Positions 40,835-50,188 of a stretch of DNA of 64,000 bases are shown here, in pieces. How positions within the stretch are numbered: position 1 is the stretch's first letter; each line of letters opens with the position of its first letter. Source of the stretch: Cupriavidus sp. UYMMa02A (GTDB lineage Bacteria > Pseudomonadota > Gammaproteobacteria > Burkholderiales > Burkholderiaceae); NCBI GenBank assembly GCA_001725945.1, contig LRMT01000049.1, positions 1 to 64,000 of the forward strand. Direction: 5' to 3'. The translations under genes and the position numbers were made by a program. Below the pieces are notes generated by a model. The model was not told the DNA's origin. It was given only the letters and a program-made list of their open reading frames with translations, and searched no databases.

Positions 40835-41833
40835 TTAAAACTTGTGGCGCATGCCCAGCGCAAAGCTGGTGCCACTGCCCTTTCCGCTAACCTTGTCGAA
40901 CATCGTTACAGCGTACAGATCCGTGCGCTTCGACAGGGCATGGTCATAACCCCCGGCAAGTCCGTGACGCCGATAATCCGCCATGACATCGCTACGTACG
41001 CGTGAAGACACCGCGGAGGCCAGGATCTTTCCGCTTCCGACCGGAATTTGTGCACCCACTTGCAGCGTATCGGTCGACGTCGAGGCACCGCTCGTGCCGG
41101 TGTGGGCATACTCGGTCAGCAACTTGATGGCCTTGAAGTCATAGGACAAGCCTCCGACCATTGCAGTCTGTGCCCAGCTTCCGGCGGGAAGCCCGGGGCC
41201 GACCCGGGTTCTTTGGATGGCGAAAGTCGCCGAGAATGGACCGCGCTCATAGAGCAGCATACCGACAGCATTGTTCTGCGAGTTCGTGCCCGCTTGCTCG
41301 CCAAGGCTATACAAGCCGCGGAAGGTAAACCCGGCGAATTCCGGAGAGTAGTAACCCAGCGCGTTGTTCCACGCGGTATCGCCGGCAATGAATCGGCCCT
41401 GCTGGGGCGTCCACAGCACGTTCTGGAGCGGCGAAAACTTGGTCGACCCGGAAAACGCATCGAAGAGCGCGGCCGCCAGAAACGTCGGATTTGCTAGTCG
41501 CCCGAGACGAACTTCGCCAAGACCGCTCTCCAAGCCAACGTAGGCGTTTCTGGCAAACAGCCCATCCGTGGGCGCGCGCCCATTGGCACCCGTGTCCATC
41601 TGGAAGAATCCCTCAAGGCGGTAGTTCGCCTTGAGACCGGCTCCCAGGTCTTCGCTTCCTGTCATGCCCCAGAAAGACGTCTGCAGACCTCCACTCTCCA
41701 CGCCGGTCGCAGAACGCTGTCCACTGAGATGGGTAATGCCGACATATGCGTCCGCGAGTCCGTATAGCTGTGCGCTGGTCGCGTAGGCGGCACAAGGCAG
41801 CGCAAAGAGTGCCAGCGCGTACCACCTTACCAT
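40835..41833 (-). CDS. Burkholderia-type porin, copy 3
   Basis: This intact porin of 332 residues has signal peptide MVRWYALALFALPCAAYA, first strand AQLYGLADAYVGITHL, FWGMTGSEDLGAGLKANYRL and the C-terminal GTSFALGMRHKF ending in Phe. The start at 41833 is chosen because GGGAGG is 9 bases upstream; an in-frame ATG at 41914 would place 27 polar residues before the signal. It lies between the integrase and the fumarylacetoacetase operon, transcribed in the same direction. Confidence 0.87.
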   Translation of the reverse strand: MVRWYALALFALPCAAYATSAQLYGLADAYVGITHLSGQRSATGVESGGLQTSFWGMTGSEDLGAGLKANYRLEGFFQMDTGANGRAPTDGLFARNAYVGLESGLGEVRLGRLANPTFLAAALFDAFSGSTKFSPLQNVLWTPQQGRFIAGDTAWNNALGYYSPEFAGFTFRGLYSLGEQAGTNSQNNAVGMLLYERGPFSATFAIQRTRVGPGLPAGSWAQTAMVGGLSYDFKAIKLLTEYAHTGTSGASTSTDTLQVGAQIPVGSGKILASAVSSRVRSDVMADYRRHGLAGGYDHALSKRTDLYAVTMFDKVSGKGSGTSFALGMRHKF

Positions 41834-42121
41834 TGGCTGCGCCTCCCGTGAGCTACCGGGCTCGCTACCGGCCTTACCATAGAAGGCACAGCTTGCTTGT
41901 CGTTCCCTGTACATAATTGATCTCCTCCGTTTTGATTTACTTCGATCACCTCAAAAGAACAGCGTGACCGTGGCGCATAAGCAGGCTCACTGACGGGGGC
42001 GGTCATCCCGTCCTGCGGCTGCTACTGCAGGTATTCGCCGGAGCTGGCTGCGATGCACCACTGCTTCGCAGCCAATAGTCGGCGGAGGGTTGCGCGCGCG
42101 GCGGTAGTGGGTGGGAGGCTG

Positions 42122-43435
42122 TCAGGCGGATGCAGAGGCCTGCAGCACGGTTCCGTAGTTGACGCCGAAGCCGATTCGCGCATAGTCCTCGCGCTCGCAC
42201 CAGCCACGGAACACGACGGTATCGCCATCCTCAAGGAAGCCGCGTTGTTCGCCGTCGCCAATATCTACCGGTTGCGTCCCGGATACTGTGAGCTCGATCA
42301 GCGCACCCGCCTCACCCGGTGTGGGGCCCGAGATCGTGCCGCTGCCCAGCAGGTCGCCACTCTGAAGATTGCAGCCGCCCATGGTGTGGTGAGCAATCAT
42401 CTGGCTCAGCGTCCAGTACTGGTGTCGGAAGCTGGTATGGGTCAGCGTGCGCGATTGCCTGCCCTGTGTTAGCTGGCGCGCGCTGAGTATCGAAACCTCC
42501 AGTTGGATGTCGAAGGCGCCGGTCGCGGCGTTGTCCGCCGAGCGAAGGTAGTCGAGCGGCTGCGGCCGCTCCGGGGCGCGCGTCCAGCCTGTGCGGTAAG
42601 GCAGCAGGGCTTCTAGCGTGACAATCCAAGGCGACAATGTGGTGGCGAAGTTCTTGGCCAGAAATGGCCCTAACGGTTGCATCTCCCAGGTCTGAATGTC
42701 GCGCGCGGACCAATCGTTGAGCAGGCACAGGCCGAAGATGTGCTGCTGCGCCTTTGCCAGAGGGATAGGCGTACCACGTGCATTTCCGATGCCAATCACT
42801 GCGCCCACTTCCAGTTCGTAGTCCAGGCGCTGGCAAGGTCCATACATAGGTGCGCTGCCCTCATCGGCGCGGTACTGCCCCATCGGCCGGTAGACCTGCT
42901 GGCCACTGACACCGATGGAAGACACCCGGCCGTGATACGCGATCGGCAACCAGTCAAAGTTGGGGTTCACCTCCAGCCCGAACTGGCGACAGCAGTTCAC
43001 GGCGTGATCGAGCGAAGTATAGAAATCCGTGTAGTCGCCGATGCGTACCGGTATCGCAAACTCGGCCACCGCCTGCGGCACCAGCGTTTCCCGTACTCGC
43101 CTCTCATGCGCACTGCCAGCCTCCAGCAGCGCAAAGATTCCGTGGCGCAATGCGCGCCAGGCGCTCGGCCCCAATTCCAGCAGCGCATTTAGCGTGTGCG
43201 CTACGGCGGCCCGCATGGCCTCGGCAGCCAGGTCTTGCAGCCAGGCCCTGCCATGCAATGCGGCCAGGTCGACGATCTGGTCGCCGATTGCTACGCCGCC
43301 ACGCCAGGCCTCGGCGCTGCCTTGCCGACGGAATATGCATAGCGGGAGGTTCTGCAACGGGAAATCGGACCCAGGCGCATTGGCCTGTGTCAGCCAACTG
43401 TGGCGAGCGATATCATGTGTGTGGTTCAGTTCCAT
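42122..43435 (-). CDS. fahA: Fumarylacetoacetase
   Basis: This intact 437-residue enzyme hydrolyses fumarylacetoacetate to fumarate and acetoacetate, the last step of homogentisate degradation. DFPLQNLPLCIFRR, IGDYTDFYTSLDHAVNC with the catalytic Asp/His region, LDYELEVGAVIG (Glu-x-Glu metal site), LLNDWSARDIQTWE and GSGTISGPTPGEAGALIEL follow the classical family. No homogentisate dioxygenase or isomerase is in the window. It is the distal gene of an operon with a cyclase-family hydrolase and an MFS transporter, controlled by the TetR-type operators near 45.55 kb. Confidence 0.88.
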   Translation of the reverse strand: MELNHTHDIARHSWLTQANAPGSDFPLQNLPLCIFRRQGSAEAWRGGVAIGDQIVDLAALHGRAWLQDLAAEAMRAAVAHTLNALLELGPSAWRALRHGIFALLEAGSAHERRVRETLVPQAVAEFAIPVRIGDYTDFYTSLDHAVNCCRQFGLEVNPNFDWLPIAYHGRVSSIGVSGQQVYRPMGQYRADEGSAPMYGPCQRLDYELEVGAVIGIGNARGTPIPLAKAQQHIFGLCLLNDWSARDIQTWEMQPLGPFLAKNFATTLSPWIVTLEALLPYRTGWTRAPERPQPLDYLRSADNAATGAFDIQLEVSILSARQLTQGRQSRTLTHTSFRHQYWTLSQMIAHHTMGGCNLQSGDLLGSGTISGPTPGEAGALIELTVSGTQPVDIGDGEQRGFLEDGDTVVFRGWCEREDYARIGFGVNYGTVLQASASA

Positions 43436-43442
43436 GGCGTTG

Positions 43443-44247
43443 TCATGCGGCCTTGAGCGCGTCGTCGAAGATGGCCACGGCGCGTGTCCAGCCAGCGGAG
43501 GCACCTCGGATCTTGTGCGGGAAGCAGGAGATGTAGAAGCCATCCGGCGGCAGGACCTCGAGGTTGTGCAGCTTCTCCAGGTGGCAATAGCCGATGTTGC
43601 GGCCCGCCTTGTGGCCTTCCCAGATTAATGAGGCATCGTGTGTCTCTGCATACTTTCTGGCCGTATGCTCGAACGGCGCATCCCAGCTCCACGCGTCGGT
43701 GCCGGTCAAGCGTACGCCATGCTCAAGCAAGTACATGGTGGCGTCGAGTCCCATGCCGCAGCCGGAGGCGACATAGTCAGGCTGGCCGTAGCGCTGACCC
43801 GCTCGCGTGTTGACCACCACGATCTCCAGCGGCTTGAGCGCGTGCCCGATACGCGCGAGTTCTGCCTCGACATCGTCGGCGGTGACCACATAGCCGTCGT
43901 CCAGACCGGTGAAGTCGAGCTTCACGCCCGGCTGGAAGCACCACTCCAGTGGTACCTCGTCAATGGTGATGGCGCGCTCGCGCTGTCCCAACGACTCATT
44001 CATGAAGCTGTGGAAGTGATAGGGCGCATCCAGGTGGGTGCCATTGTGCGTACTGAGCTGTACGCGCTCGATCGCCCAGCCCTCACTATCTGGCAGGTCG
44101 GAGGGCTTCAAGCCGGGGGAAGAAAGCCGTGACCTGCTCGACGGTGGAACGGTGCGACAGGTACTCGATCTGGGGGCCGTAGCCGGGAGGGTCGGAGACG
44201 ACATCGTTTTCCAGGTAGATCGAGAGATCGACGAAGCGGCGTGTCAT
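43443..44247 (-). CDS. Cyclase-family (KynB-like) metal-dependent hydrolase (one frame break)
   Basis: The metal-binding motif is [16 protein letters not shown] (H-x-G-T-H-x-D). [20 protein letters not shown] and [16 protein letters not shown] follow. The start at 44247 ([21 protein letters not shown]) overlaps the transporter stop by ATGA. The frame breaks in a C/G run near 44110, after VEQVTAFFP. Corrected length is about 267 residues. Family members open lactam or ester rings (kynurenine formamidase, isatin hydrolase). The fumarylacetoacetase gene follows by 7 bp. A remnant of a close paralogue lies at 45784-45945. Confidence 0.8.
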
Positions 44248-45480
44248 GGTGACAAGTTCTTTGAGGAGTTACGTGAAATGGAGGGCGAGCTCAACGGGCA
44301 TCGAGGGACGGTCGCGGATAGCAGGAACAAGCCGCCGCACAGCGCGATACCGGGCGCAAAGCCGAACCGGGTCGCCGCCCAGCCCAGGGCCAGCGGAGCA
44401 AATGCGGAGATGCCACGGCCGACGTTGAAGCAGAATCCGGCGCCGGTTGCGCGGATGTGCGTCGGGAACAGTTCGGCGAAGTAGGAGCCCACGAGGCCGG
44501 CGAAGGCCATGAAGAAGGCGAATACCGGGCCGAGGACGAGCAGGGTCGTATGGTCGGTGGCGAAAGCATAGGCAGGTAGCGTCAGTCCGGAGCCGACCAG
44601 CGATGCGATCACGGCACGCTGTTTCCCGATACGGTCTGCGAGCAGGCCGAAGACGTTGTACCCAAGGAACATGCCGACATTCAGCACGGCCACGAAGCTT
44701 GCCATGGTGGTGACATCGAGTCCCCGTTCCTTGACCAGGAAGGTCGGTAGCCAAGTCGAAGCGCCCCAGTACGCGGAGAGCGCCAATGCCGATGTCGCGG
44801 TGCCGAGCAGGGTAATGCGCAACAGGCCGGGCGCGAACAACGCAGCAAGGCTGACACGGCCGGCGCTTGCTCTGGGGGACTGCCCGCTGAACCGTTGAGC
44901 GCGCCAGACCTCCGATTCCGGCACGCGCAGCCAGACGTAGCCGATGGCGATGACCACGGCCGCGCCGCAGAGAAAGAACAACACGCGCCAGCCATGCGCC
45001 GGCAGCAGGTAGGCCGCTGCCAGGGCGGCCACGGTTGCGCCCGCCGAGAAGGAACTGAGCACGAAGGCAGTGGCCCGTCCGCGCTGGTGCGCCGGCCAGG
45101 TCTCGTTGACATGTGCCGCGGTCGCGCTCCAGACCCCGCCCAAGCCCAGGCCTGAGAGAAAGCGCAGGAAGAGGATTTGGCGCCAGTCGGTGGCGCCGGC
45201 AATTGCCATCGTGAGCGCGCCGAAAGTCACCAGCGACAGTAGCAGCGCCGCGCGGCGGCCCATGGTATCCGCCAGCCTGCCCATCACCAGGCTGCTTAGC
45301 CCGATGCCGAGCAGTGTGGCCGTGACCAGCAAGCCGGCCTGCGCCTGTGTGATGTGAAGAGATGCGGTAATGGCCGGCATGGCGATGGCTAGGATGATGA
45401 TGTCCACCGCGTCGAACATATAGCTCAGGAAGCAGCCGATAAGGACACGCCACTTCAGCGAGGCAGGATGGGGGGGGCAT
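44244..45480 (-). CDS. MFS transporter, aromatic-acid/H+ symporter type (frame slip at the start)
   Basis: This twelve-segment inner-membrane carrier has the AAHS signature [34 protein letters not shown] between segments 2 and 3, and [13 protein letters not shown]. It ends in ATGA overlap with the cyclase gene. The best start is the ATG at 45480, with AGGAG seven bases upstream, but it is followed by a run of eight C that puts it out of frame. Seven C would read [17 protein letters not shown]. Otherwise translation would have to begin at 45527 without a good ribosome site. The run is a candidate sequencing error or slippage tract. It probably imports an aromatic acid. Confidence 0.82.
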
Positions 45481-45534
45481 GAGGGGTCTCCTGATTGGGC
45501 GCCCTCTGGCCGAAGCAGATGACGCATTTGCTTT

Positions 45535-45564
45535 GCATTGACTGTACGTTCGTACAGTCAATGC
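45535..45564. promoter_or_regulatory. TetR-type operator, 30-bp perfect palindrome
   Basis: The arms GCATTGACTGTACG and CGTACAGTCAATGC are perfect 14-bp complements around a TT spacer. The core ACTGTACGnnCGTACAGT is repeated at 45574 and, in variant form, twice before the tetR gene. It lies 55 bp upstream of the MFS start, where it would overlap the operon promoter. Confidence 0.8.
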
Positions 45565-45573
45565 GCGGAAGAA

Positions 45574-45591
45574 ACTGTACGCTCGTACAGT
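45574..45591. promoter_or_regulatory. TetR-type operator, second copy before the MFS operon
   Basis: ACTGTACG-CT-CGTACAGT has perfect 8-bp arms and lies 34 bp centre-to-centre from the first copy. Tandem sites suggest binding of two dimer pairs. Confidence 0.75.
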
Positions 45592-45674
45592 CAAGCGTTG
45601 CACTGGGGTAAACGCGAGGGGCAGGGAAGCGCGAAAGTCGGGGCGCGGGATAAGACGCGGGAAGAAACGCAGGG

Positions 45675-45783
45675 GCTGTCGATCCCTGAAGCGAGCAAGC
45701 GCGAACGCGTGCTCGATGCAGCGGAGCGGCTCTTTGCCGAGGGCGGCTTTCACGGGGTGTTGATGCGATATCGCGGCGGCCGG
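45675..45783 (+). pseudogene. TetR-family regulator, N-terminal fragment
   Basis: EASKRERVLDAAERLFAEGG is nearly identical to the start of the HTH domain in the intact regulator at 47054 (EPSKRERVLDAAERLFAEGG). It breaks off after HGVLMRY and runs into an antisense cyclase fragment. It shows that this regulator gene was once duplicated next to the operon. Confidence 0.75.
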
Positions 45784-45945
45784 CGGACGTTGGCTTCTGC
45801 CTCGATGTCGGCAGCGGTCACCATGTAGCCGTTGTCCAGACCAGTGAAATCCAGCTGGGTCCCGGACTGGAAGCACCAGTCAAGCGGTACCTAGTGGATG
45901 GAAATGGCGCGCTCGCGCTGCCCCAGCGATTCATTCAAGGATCAG
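45784..45945 (-). pseudogene. Cyclase-family hydrolase fragment, paralogue of the gene at 43443
   Basis: On the minus strand the sequence reads [14 protein letters not shown], an in-frame stop, then VPLDWCFQSG and LDFTGLDNGYMVTAADIEAEA. It is highly similar to the intact cyclase ([23 protein letters not shown]). Both ends are missing. It abuts the TetR fragment, so a second regulator-cyclase unit once existed here and has been deleted internally. Confidence 0.75.
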
Positions 45946-46119
45946 ACGCGGGGACGTGGCGACACCGTTTGGATTTGACCCCCAGCGAGGATTTTCAGAG
46001 CGAAGTCATGAACCATGGCGAGTTGCCGAGCCGCTCCCCGACTTGCCCACGCGGCTATGGAGACAGCGCCATGTTTGCCGCGTCGACGGTGTGCTTCAGG
46101 GGCAGTCCGGCGGCATTCG

Positions 46120-46836
46120 CTACGTATTGACAGAAAGCGCCAACGGCATCAGGTCCAGATCGGATGGCATGTTTCGCGACTGCACGTAGAGCTCGAACCA
46201 GTTGTTGAACTCGACCATCAGATGGTCGGAATGGCCGCTCACAAGCGAATCGGGAGCGCTTGCTGGCCAGAAGATGGCCAGCGTCACGTCAAATCCCGGT
46301 GACGTATCGCGAAACTGATGCAGCAGATAGCCAATTGTTTCGCCATCATGGGTTTCAATGCGGCCCATCATGCGATGCGGCATATCCGGATCGAGGGGGA
46401 TGGGGACTCCATTCCAGTCCTCCAGGTGCCGGAACTGAGGTTGGCGGGCGTCTGTGTGTGTCCCGGAACTCAAGGATGCCCACGCGCCCATCGGGCAGGG
46501 CTAGCACGCCAAGATGTTCGGGGTGCGCGCGAAGCATGGCGGAGATTCTGTCTCCCCGTACCCCGCCCAGAACCAGTCGAGAAACTCGGCGCCACTTCCT
46601 TCGGCCACGTGCGCAGTCGCAAATGACCTCGCGAATACGCCGTTTGAGCGCTGACGCCAATCCTCTTCCATCGCATCGTGCGCTGCGATTTCGTCCGCAA
46701 ACAGATCAGCCATCTGCTGTGAATTCAGCTTTTCCATCAGTTTGGACATCATATGTCTTGCCCTGTACACCTCCATCCTGAGGATGTCCTCGCTTGGCAC
46801 TTCGACACCAGACGTAAAAAACCTCACTGATTTCAT
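46120..46836 (-). CDS. Hypothetical protein (two compensating frame breaks)
   Basis: The family was not recognised. The N-terminal part from 46836 (MKSVRFFTSGVEVPSEDILR, many acidic and Met residues) runs to about 46555. A second frame gives LRAHPEHLGVLALPDGRVGI, and the original frame returns from about 46450 (RHLEDWNGVPIPLDPDMPHR) to a stop at 46120, about 239 residues in all. The continuous sense across three segments suggests one real soluble protein of which two bases are misread. It lies between the duplicated cyclase remnant and the TetR gene and so might belong to that pathway. Confidence 0.5.
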
Positions 46837-46920
46837 TTGAGTCCCCTATGAACTTGGTGAAAGAGCTCATGCGTCTCAGTAGGCGGCCGCACCGTCAACA
46901 GTCTGCAAGCTCCCGATTTC

Positions 46921-46940
46921 GACTGTACAATCGTACAGTC
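46921..46940. promoter_or_regulatory. TetR-type operator before tetR
   Basis: GACTGTAC-AATC-GTACAGTC has perfect 8-bp arms, the same half-site as the copies at 45.54-45.59 kb. It is centred 124 bp upstream of the tetR ATG, consistent with autoregulation. Confidence 0.75.
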
Positions 46941-46950
46941 AGTTCGCTGG

Positions 46951-46968
46951 ACTGTACGACCGTACAGG
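46951..46968. promoter_or_regulatory. TetR-type operator before tetR, second copy
   Basis: ACTGTACG-AC-CGTACAGG matches the operator core except for the last base. It is spaced 29 bp from the preceding copy, similar to the spacing of the pair before the MFS gene. Confidence 0.65.
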
Positions 46969-47053
46969 GCAGCTTGCCACTAGGGTAAACGCGGATGACA
47001 GTCGGGCTAATGTGCAGTTGGCTACAATTTGTCTTCTTTACTGCGGAGATAGC

Positions 47054-47752
47054 ATGCAAGGCAAGGACAAGCCGATAGAGGCGGCCAGGTCACAGAGCAA
47101 TAAGCGAGTTGCGCAGACAACCCCGCAGCCGGCCGCTGAGCCTAGCAAGCGGGAGAGGGTGCTGGATGCGGCTGAGCGGCTATTTGCCGAGGGCGGATTC
47201 GAGGGCGTCTCCATGCGTGACATCGCCGCGAAGGCCGGGGTCGGTTTGCCGCTGATCGTCTATCACTTTGAGACCAAGGGAAACCTGTACCGCGCGCTGT
47301 TTGAGCGCCGCAAGACGCTGCTCGAGGCAAGGCTGTTGGCGCTGCGCGAGCCCGTCGCCGACGGAGAAGATCCAGTCGAGCACATTGTGCGTGCGTTGGT
47401 GTTGCCTATGATGCGGATCCAGGAAACCGAGGCTGGTCTTGCCTACGCCAAGCTCATTGCTCGCGAGGCTTCAGATCCGCGGGAAGCCACTCGTGGGATC
47501 GTTGCCGATTACTTCGATCCATTTGCGATGGAGTTCGTCCGGGCTATACGCAAGGCAATGCCCCACAATGGCCTCAGCTATGCCAACTGGGCCTATTTGT
47601 TCGCGATCGGGGCACTGACGATGAGCGTCTTCGACAGTCGGGTCGAGCGAATTTCCGGAGGCAAAGTCAAAGCCGGCAATTTGCGGCAGAAGAGCGAGTA
47701 TCTGGTGACATTTATCACAGCGGGCATTCGCGCCGAGGCACGCCGGACGTAG
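47054..47752 (+). CDS. TetR-family regulator of the fah-cyclase-MFS operon
   Basis: This intact 232-residue repressor has a disordered N-terminal 35 residues. The HTH is RVLDAAERLFAEGGFEGVSM and then DIAAKAGVGLPLIVYHFETK. A helical ligand domain follows, ending in RAEARRT. The ATG at 47054 has CGGAG upstream. Two palindromes lie in its leader and two before the operon on the opposite strand, so it probably represses both until an aromatic intermediate is bound. A truncated twin is at 45675. Confidence 0.87.
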   Translation: MQGKDKPIEAARSQSNKRVAQTTPQPAAEPSKRERVLDAAERLFAEGGFEGVSMRDIAAKAGVGLPLIVYHFETKGNLYRALFERRKTLLEARLLALREPVADGEDPVEHIVRALVLPMMRIQETEAGLAYAKLIAREASDPREATRGIVADYFDPFAMEFVRAIRKAMPHNGLSYANWAYLFAIGALTMSVFDSRVERISGGKVKAGNLRQKSEYLVTFITAGIRAEARRT

Positions 47753-48552
47753 GCATGCCTCGACCGAGCCGATGCGTGGTAAGACTACAGTTCCTTGATT
47801 GGCGTCCATACTGTCACACGAAACCGTCTTCCTGCAGTCGCTCGCGTATCGGACGTTTGCCTGAGTGGTCACGCACAGTGAAGCCGATGCAGCCGGTTCG
47901 TCGACGCAATCAAAAAAAGATATGACGGACCCCGTAGTAGTTCCCACCATGCCCGTTTGAACGGCATGGCCGGATAGTTGAAGGCATAGGCCGTCATCGC
48001 GCCATCGAAGCTCAGGCCTCCGTTATGGGCGTAGCGGAGTGAAAGTTGCCGCGGATCAGCGTGTTACCGTTGCTGAAGTCCGCCTTGTTCCTGCGTTAGC
48101 CCGCGAAGACCACTGGCCAGTGCCATAGTTGGCTCCCACGGAGATCTTGCGTACCGGTATGGCTGGTCACTACAGCCCGGCTCCACTGGTCGTAGCCAAT
48201 GCCCACGCCAATATCGCCAGTCAAGTACATCAGTGGAGCGCCAATATTGTCGCGAGATGCGCTGGGCGTTTCTCCGGCTCCCACGGTGCACCAGCGGATT
48301 CTGTGCTCTGCGAAAGGCCGTTTTGGGGGACGTAGCAGTCAGCCAGTCTGCAAGTGCGGAACGTCGCTTCATGGCCGGTCTCTGCCCTCGGCCAATCCAC
48401 GCAAAGAGCTTCAGGGGCAACTAACGAGTGCAGATTCAACCGGTCGCGGGTACCGTAGCCAATTCTGATGAGGTGCATGACCCCCAAATGGAGGGGGCGT
48501 CAGGATTGAGGCCGGTAGAAATCCCTTCACGGCCAGCGGCGATGACCGATGA
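47753..48552 (-). pseudogene. Degraded region with a probable porin remnant
   Basis: No intact gene is present in these 800 bp. On the minus strand between about 48300 and 48080, GAGETPSASRDN, GDIGVGIGYDQWS and (in another frame) VGANYGTGQWSSRAN look like strand and loop pieces of a Gram-negative porin, interrupted by several frame changes. Neither a signal peptide nor a C-terminal Phe could be placed. The assignment is tentative. Confidence 0.3.
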
Positions 48553-49324
48553 TCACCGACTTTCCACTTTAAGACCCCTCAAGCAAAAAGTTGGTACCAG
48601 GGTGATGAGGATTTCAACTGGCTTGCCGAGGGATATGGCCGATTCTTTTTCGAACCCCGGGCGAACCTGAAGAACAAGAGCACCAGTTATGCCGCTTCCT
48701 TCATGCCTGGCAGACAATCCCGAAGTCCTGATGGAGGCGCGCACCAGAACCATGTTCGCCTCCGCGTCCGTCGAGATCGGCGCCGCCATCTGAGCCGCAT
48801 AGCAAACCAGGCCGTTTGCACAACGATCCACGTTGTCGACTAGAGTCATGGGGTATCCGGTACCAGATCTGGACATTGGATGCATGCCCCCGTGTGTGAA
48901 GCTGTTTAAGGCGCGCAAGGATTGCGCGCGGTACTCATCGAGATGCTCCACGATGCCCTTGACGCGTGGGTCGTCGAGTTTGAGCAGCTCGTCGAACATG
49001 GCCTTCACGCCTGGCGCCTTATCTGCCGTACAGGTCGACTCCTCCGAAAGCGGCTCATGATACTGCCGTACCCATTTCTCGTCTGCCGCCTCCAGCAGCC
49101 AAACGCCGCGAATCAGCGTCTCGAACTGCGGCCGGAACAACGCCATCGCAGCGTTTGGCATGCCGATCGTGAGCAATGCAATGGCACCGGCGGCGTGCTC
49201 CTGACATTAGTGCGCACTGGTATACGGAAATCACCCTCGGATGGTCCGTAGGAGCAGATCCGCTCATGCAGGAAACCGCTGCGGCGTGGAATTCTGCCGA
49301 ACGCTTAAGGATCTCAACGGGCAT
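48553..49324 (-). CDS. Conserved hypothetical protein (one frame break)
   Basis: The N-terminal stretch from 49324 (MPVEILKRSAEFHAAAVSCM) and the frame from about 49205 (QEHAAGAIALLTIGMPNAAM) join at a break near 49207. The combined protein is about 256 residues, with ALFRPQFETLIRGVWLLEAA and LNSFTHGGMHPMSR as its most distinctive segments. This resembles a group of helical proteins with a conserved His near the end (SFTHGG), for which I can name no function. The last 50 residues may be misframed. The flanks are degraded sequence. Confidence 0.55.
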
Positions 49325-49750
49325 AGCTATGTGCGTTCTCTTGGCAGCCAGGCTAGGTGATTCGAAGTCTTACCGGTCAGGATACATCATGACGCTCGAT
49401 GCGCTCCTTCAAGGCGACGACGGCGCTGACCGCTTCGACGAGGATAACCAGCAGCAGACAGATGAATAGTGTGTCATGGGAACTCCTTGGTTGTGAAAAA
49501 TTGTCAGGCGATATGCGTTTCCACTGTTCTTACCAAGGCCTATGGCCTTTATTGAAACGCTGGTTGGCGGGCGAGTCGACGGCTGAGATGGCCCGGCTCT
49601 GTCGATGACGACGATGGTTTTATCGACCGGCGCAAGTTGGCCGTATAGGTGCCTCCAGGCCTGTCTTTCAGCACACGAATTCTTACAGTTGGTGCCTGCC
49701 TCCGGCGGTATCCTTGCAGGGCGTTATTTTCCCTCTATGAGATCGAGTCC
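49325..49750. other. Intergenic region, nothing recognised
   Basis: Several short open frames exist here (for example 49399-49608) without recognisable family features or ribosome sites. No repeat was noticed. Confidence 0.4.
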
Positions 49751-50188
49751 GTGAGACGCCTTGCCATCCTGTCCATTGCCGCCGCCGTACTGAGCGGCTG
49801 TGCCGTTATTCCATACGATGACGGGTACTACGGGGGCTACTCTTCCTCCAACTACGGCGGATACCCCGCTCCCGGCTACGGGGCGTACTTCGACTGGAGC
49901 AGTGGAGGGTACTACGGCGGTCGCCGAGACTGGGACCGAGGGGAACGCCGTGATTGGGATCGGGGTGACCGCCGAGGTTGGGATCGCGGCTGGAGCCAGG
50001 GGGACCGCCGCGGCTGGAGCTCTGGCGGTGAGCGAGGGGGAAGCCGTGGCTGGAACAACGGCAACCAAGGAGAGAACCGAGGCTGGAGTCGTGGCCGGGA
50101 GCGAGGCCAGGATCAAGGGGAGAACCACGGCGGGAGCCGTGGCGAGAATCGTGGTAGAGGTCGTGGCGGCGAGCGATCCGGATCCTAG
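49751..50188 (+). CDS. Gly/Arg-rich lipoprotein with WDRG repeats
   Basis: This 145-residue small lipoprotein has signal VRRLAILSIAAAVLSGC, with Cys at about residue 17. A Tyr/Gly-rich segment (YYGGYSSSNYGGY) follows, then repeats of the type RRDWDRGD/RRGWDRG and a basic tail of SRGENRGRGRGGE. The GTG at 49751 gives the signal directly. Composition is highly biased and the protein is likely disordered, on the periplasmic side of a membrane. The function is unknown; similar tails occur in proteins that bind polyanions. Confidence 0.6.
   Translation: MRRLAILSIAAAVLSGCAVIPYDDGYYGGYSSSNYGGYPAPGYGAYFDWSSGGYYGGRRDWDRGERRDWDRGDRRGWDRGWSQGDRRGWSSGGERGGSRGWNNGNQGENRGWSRGRERGQDQGENHGGSRGENRGRGRGGERSGS

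Noticed and set aside
44269..45876. Open frame of 535 codons on the minus strand over the MFS gene
   Set aside because: The MFS motifs are in the other frame. This one is a shadow frame, although its Met at 45480 is the likely true transporter start if one C is removed.
49399..49608. Small open frame before the Gly-rich lipoprotein
   Set aside because: No motif or ribosome site supports it as a gene.
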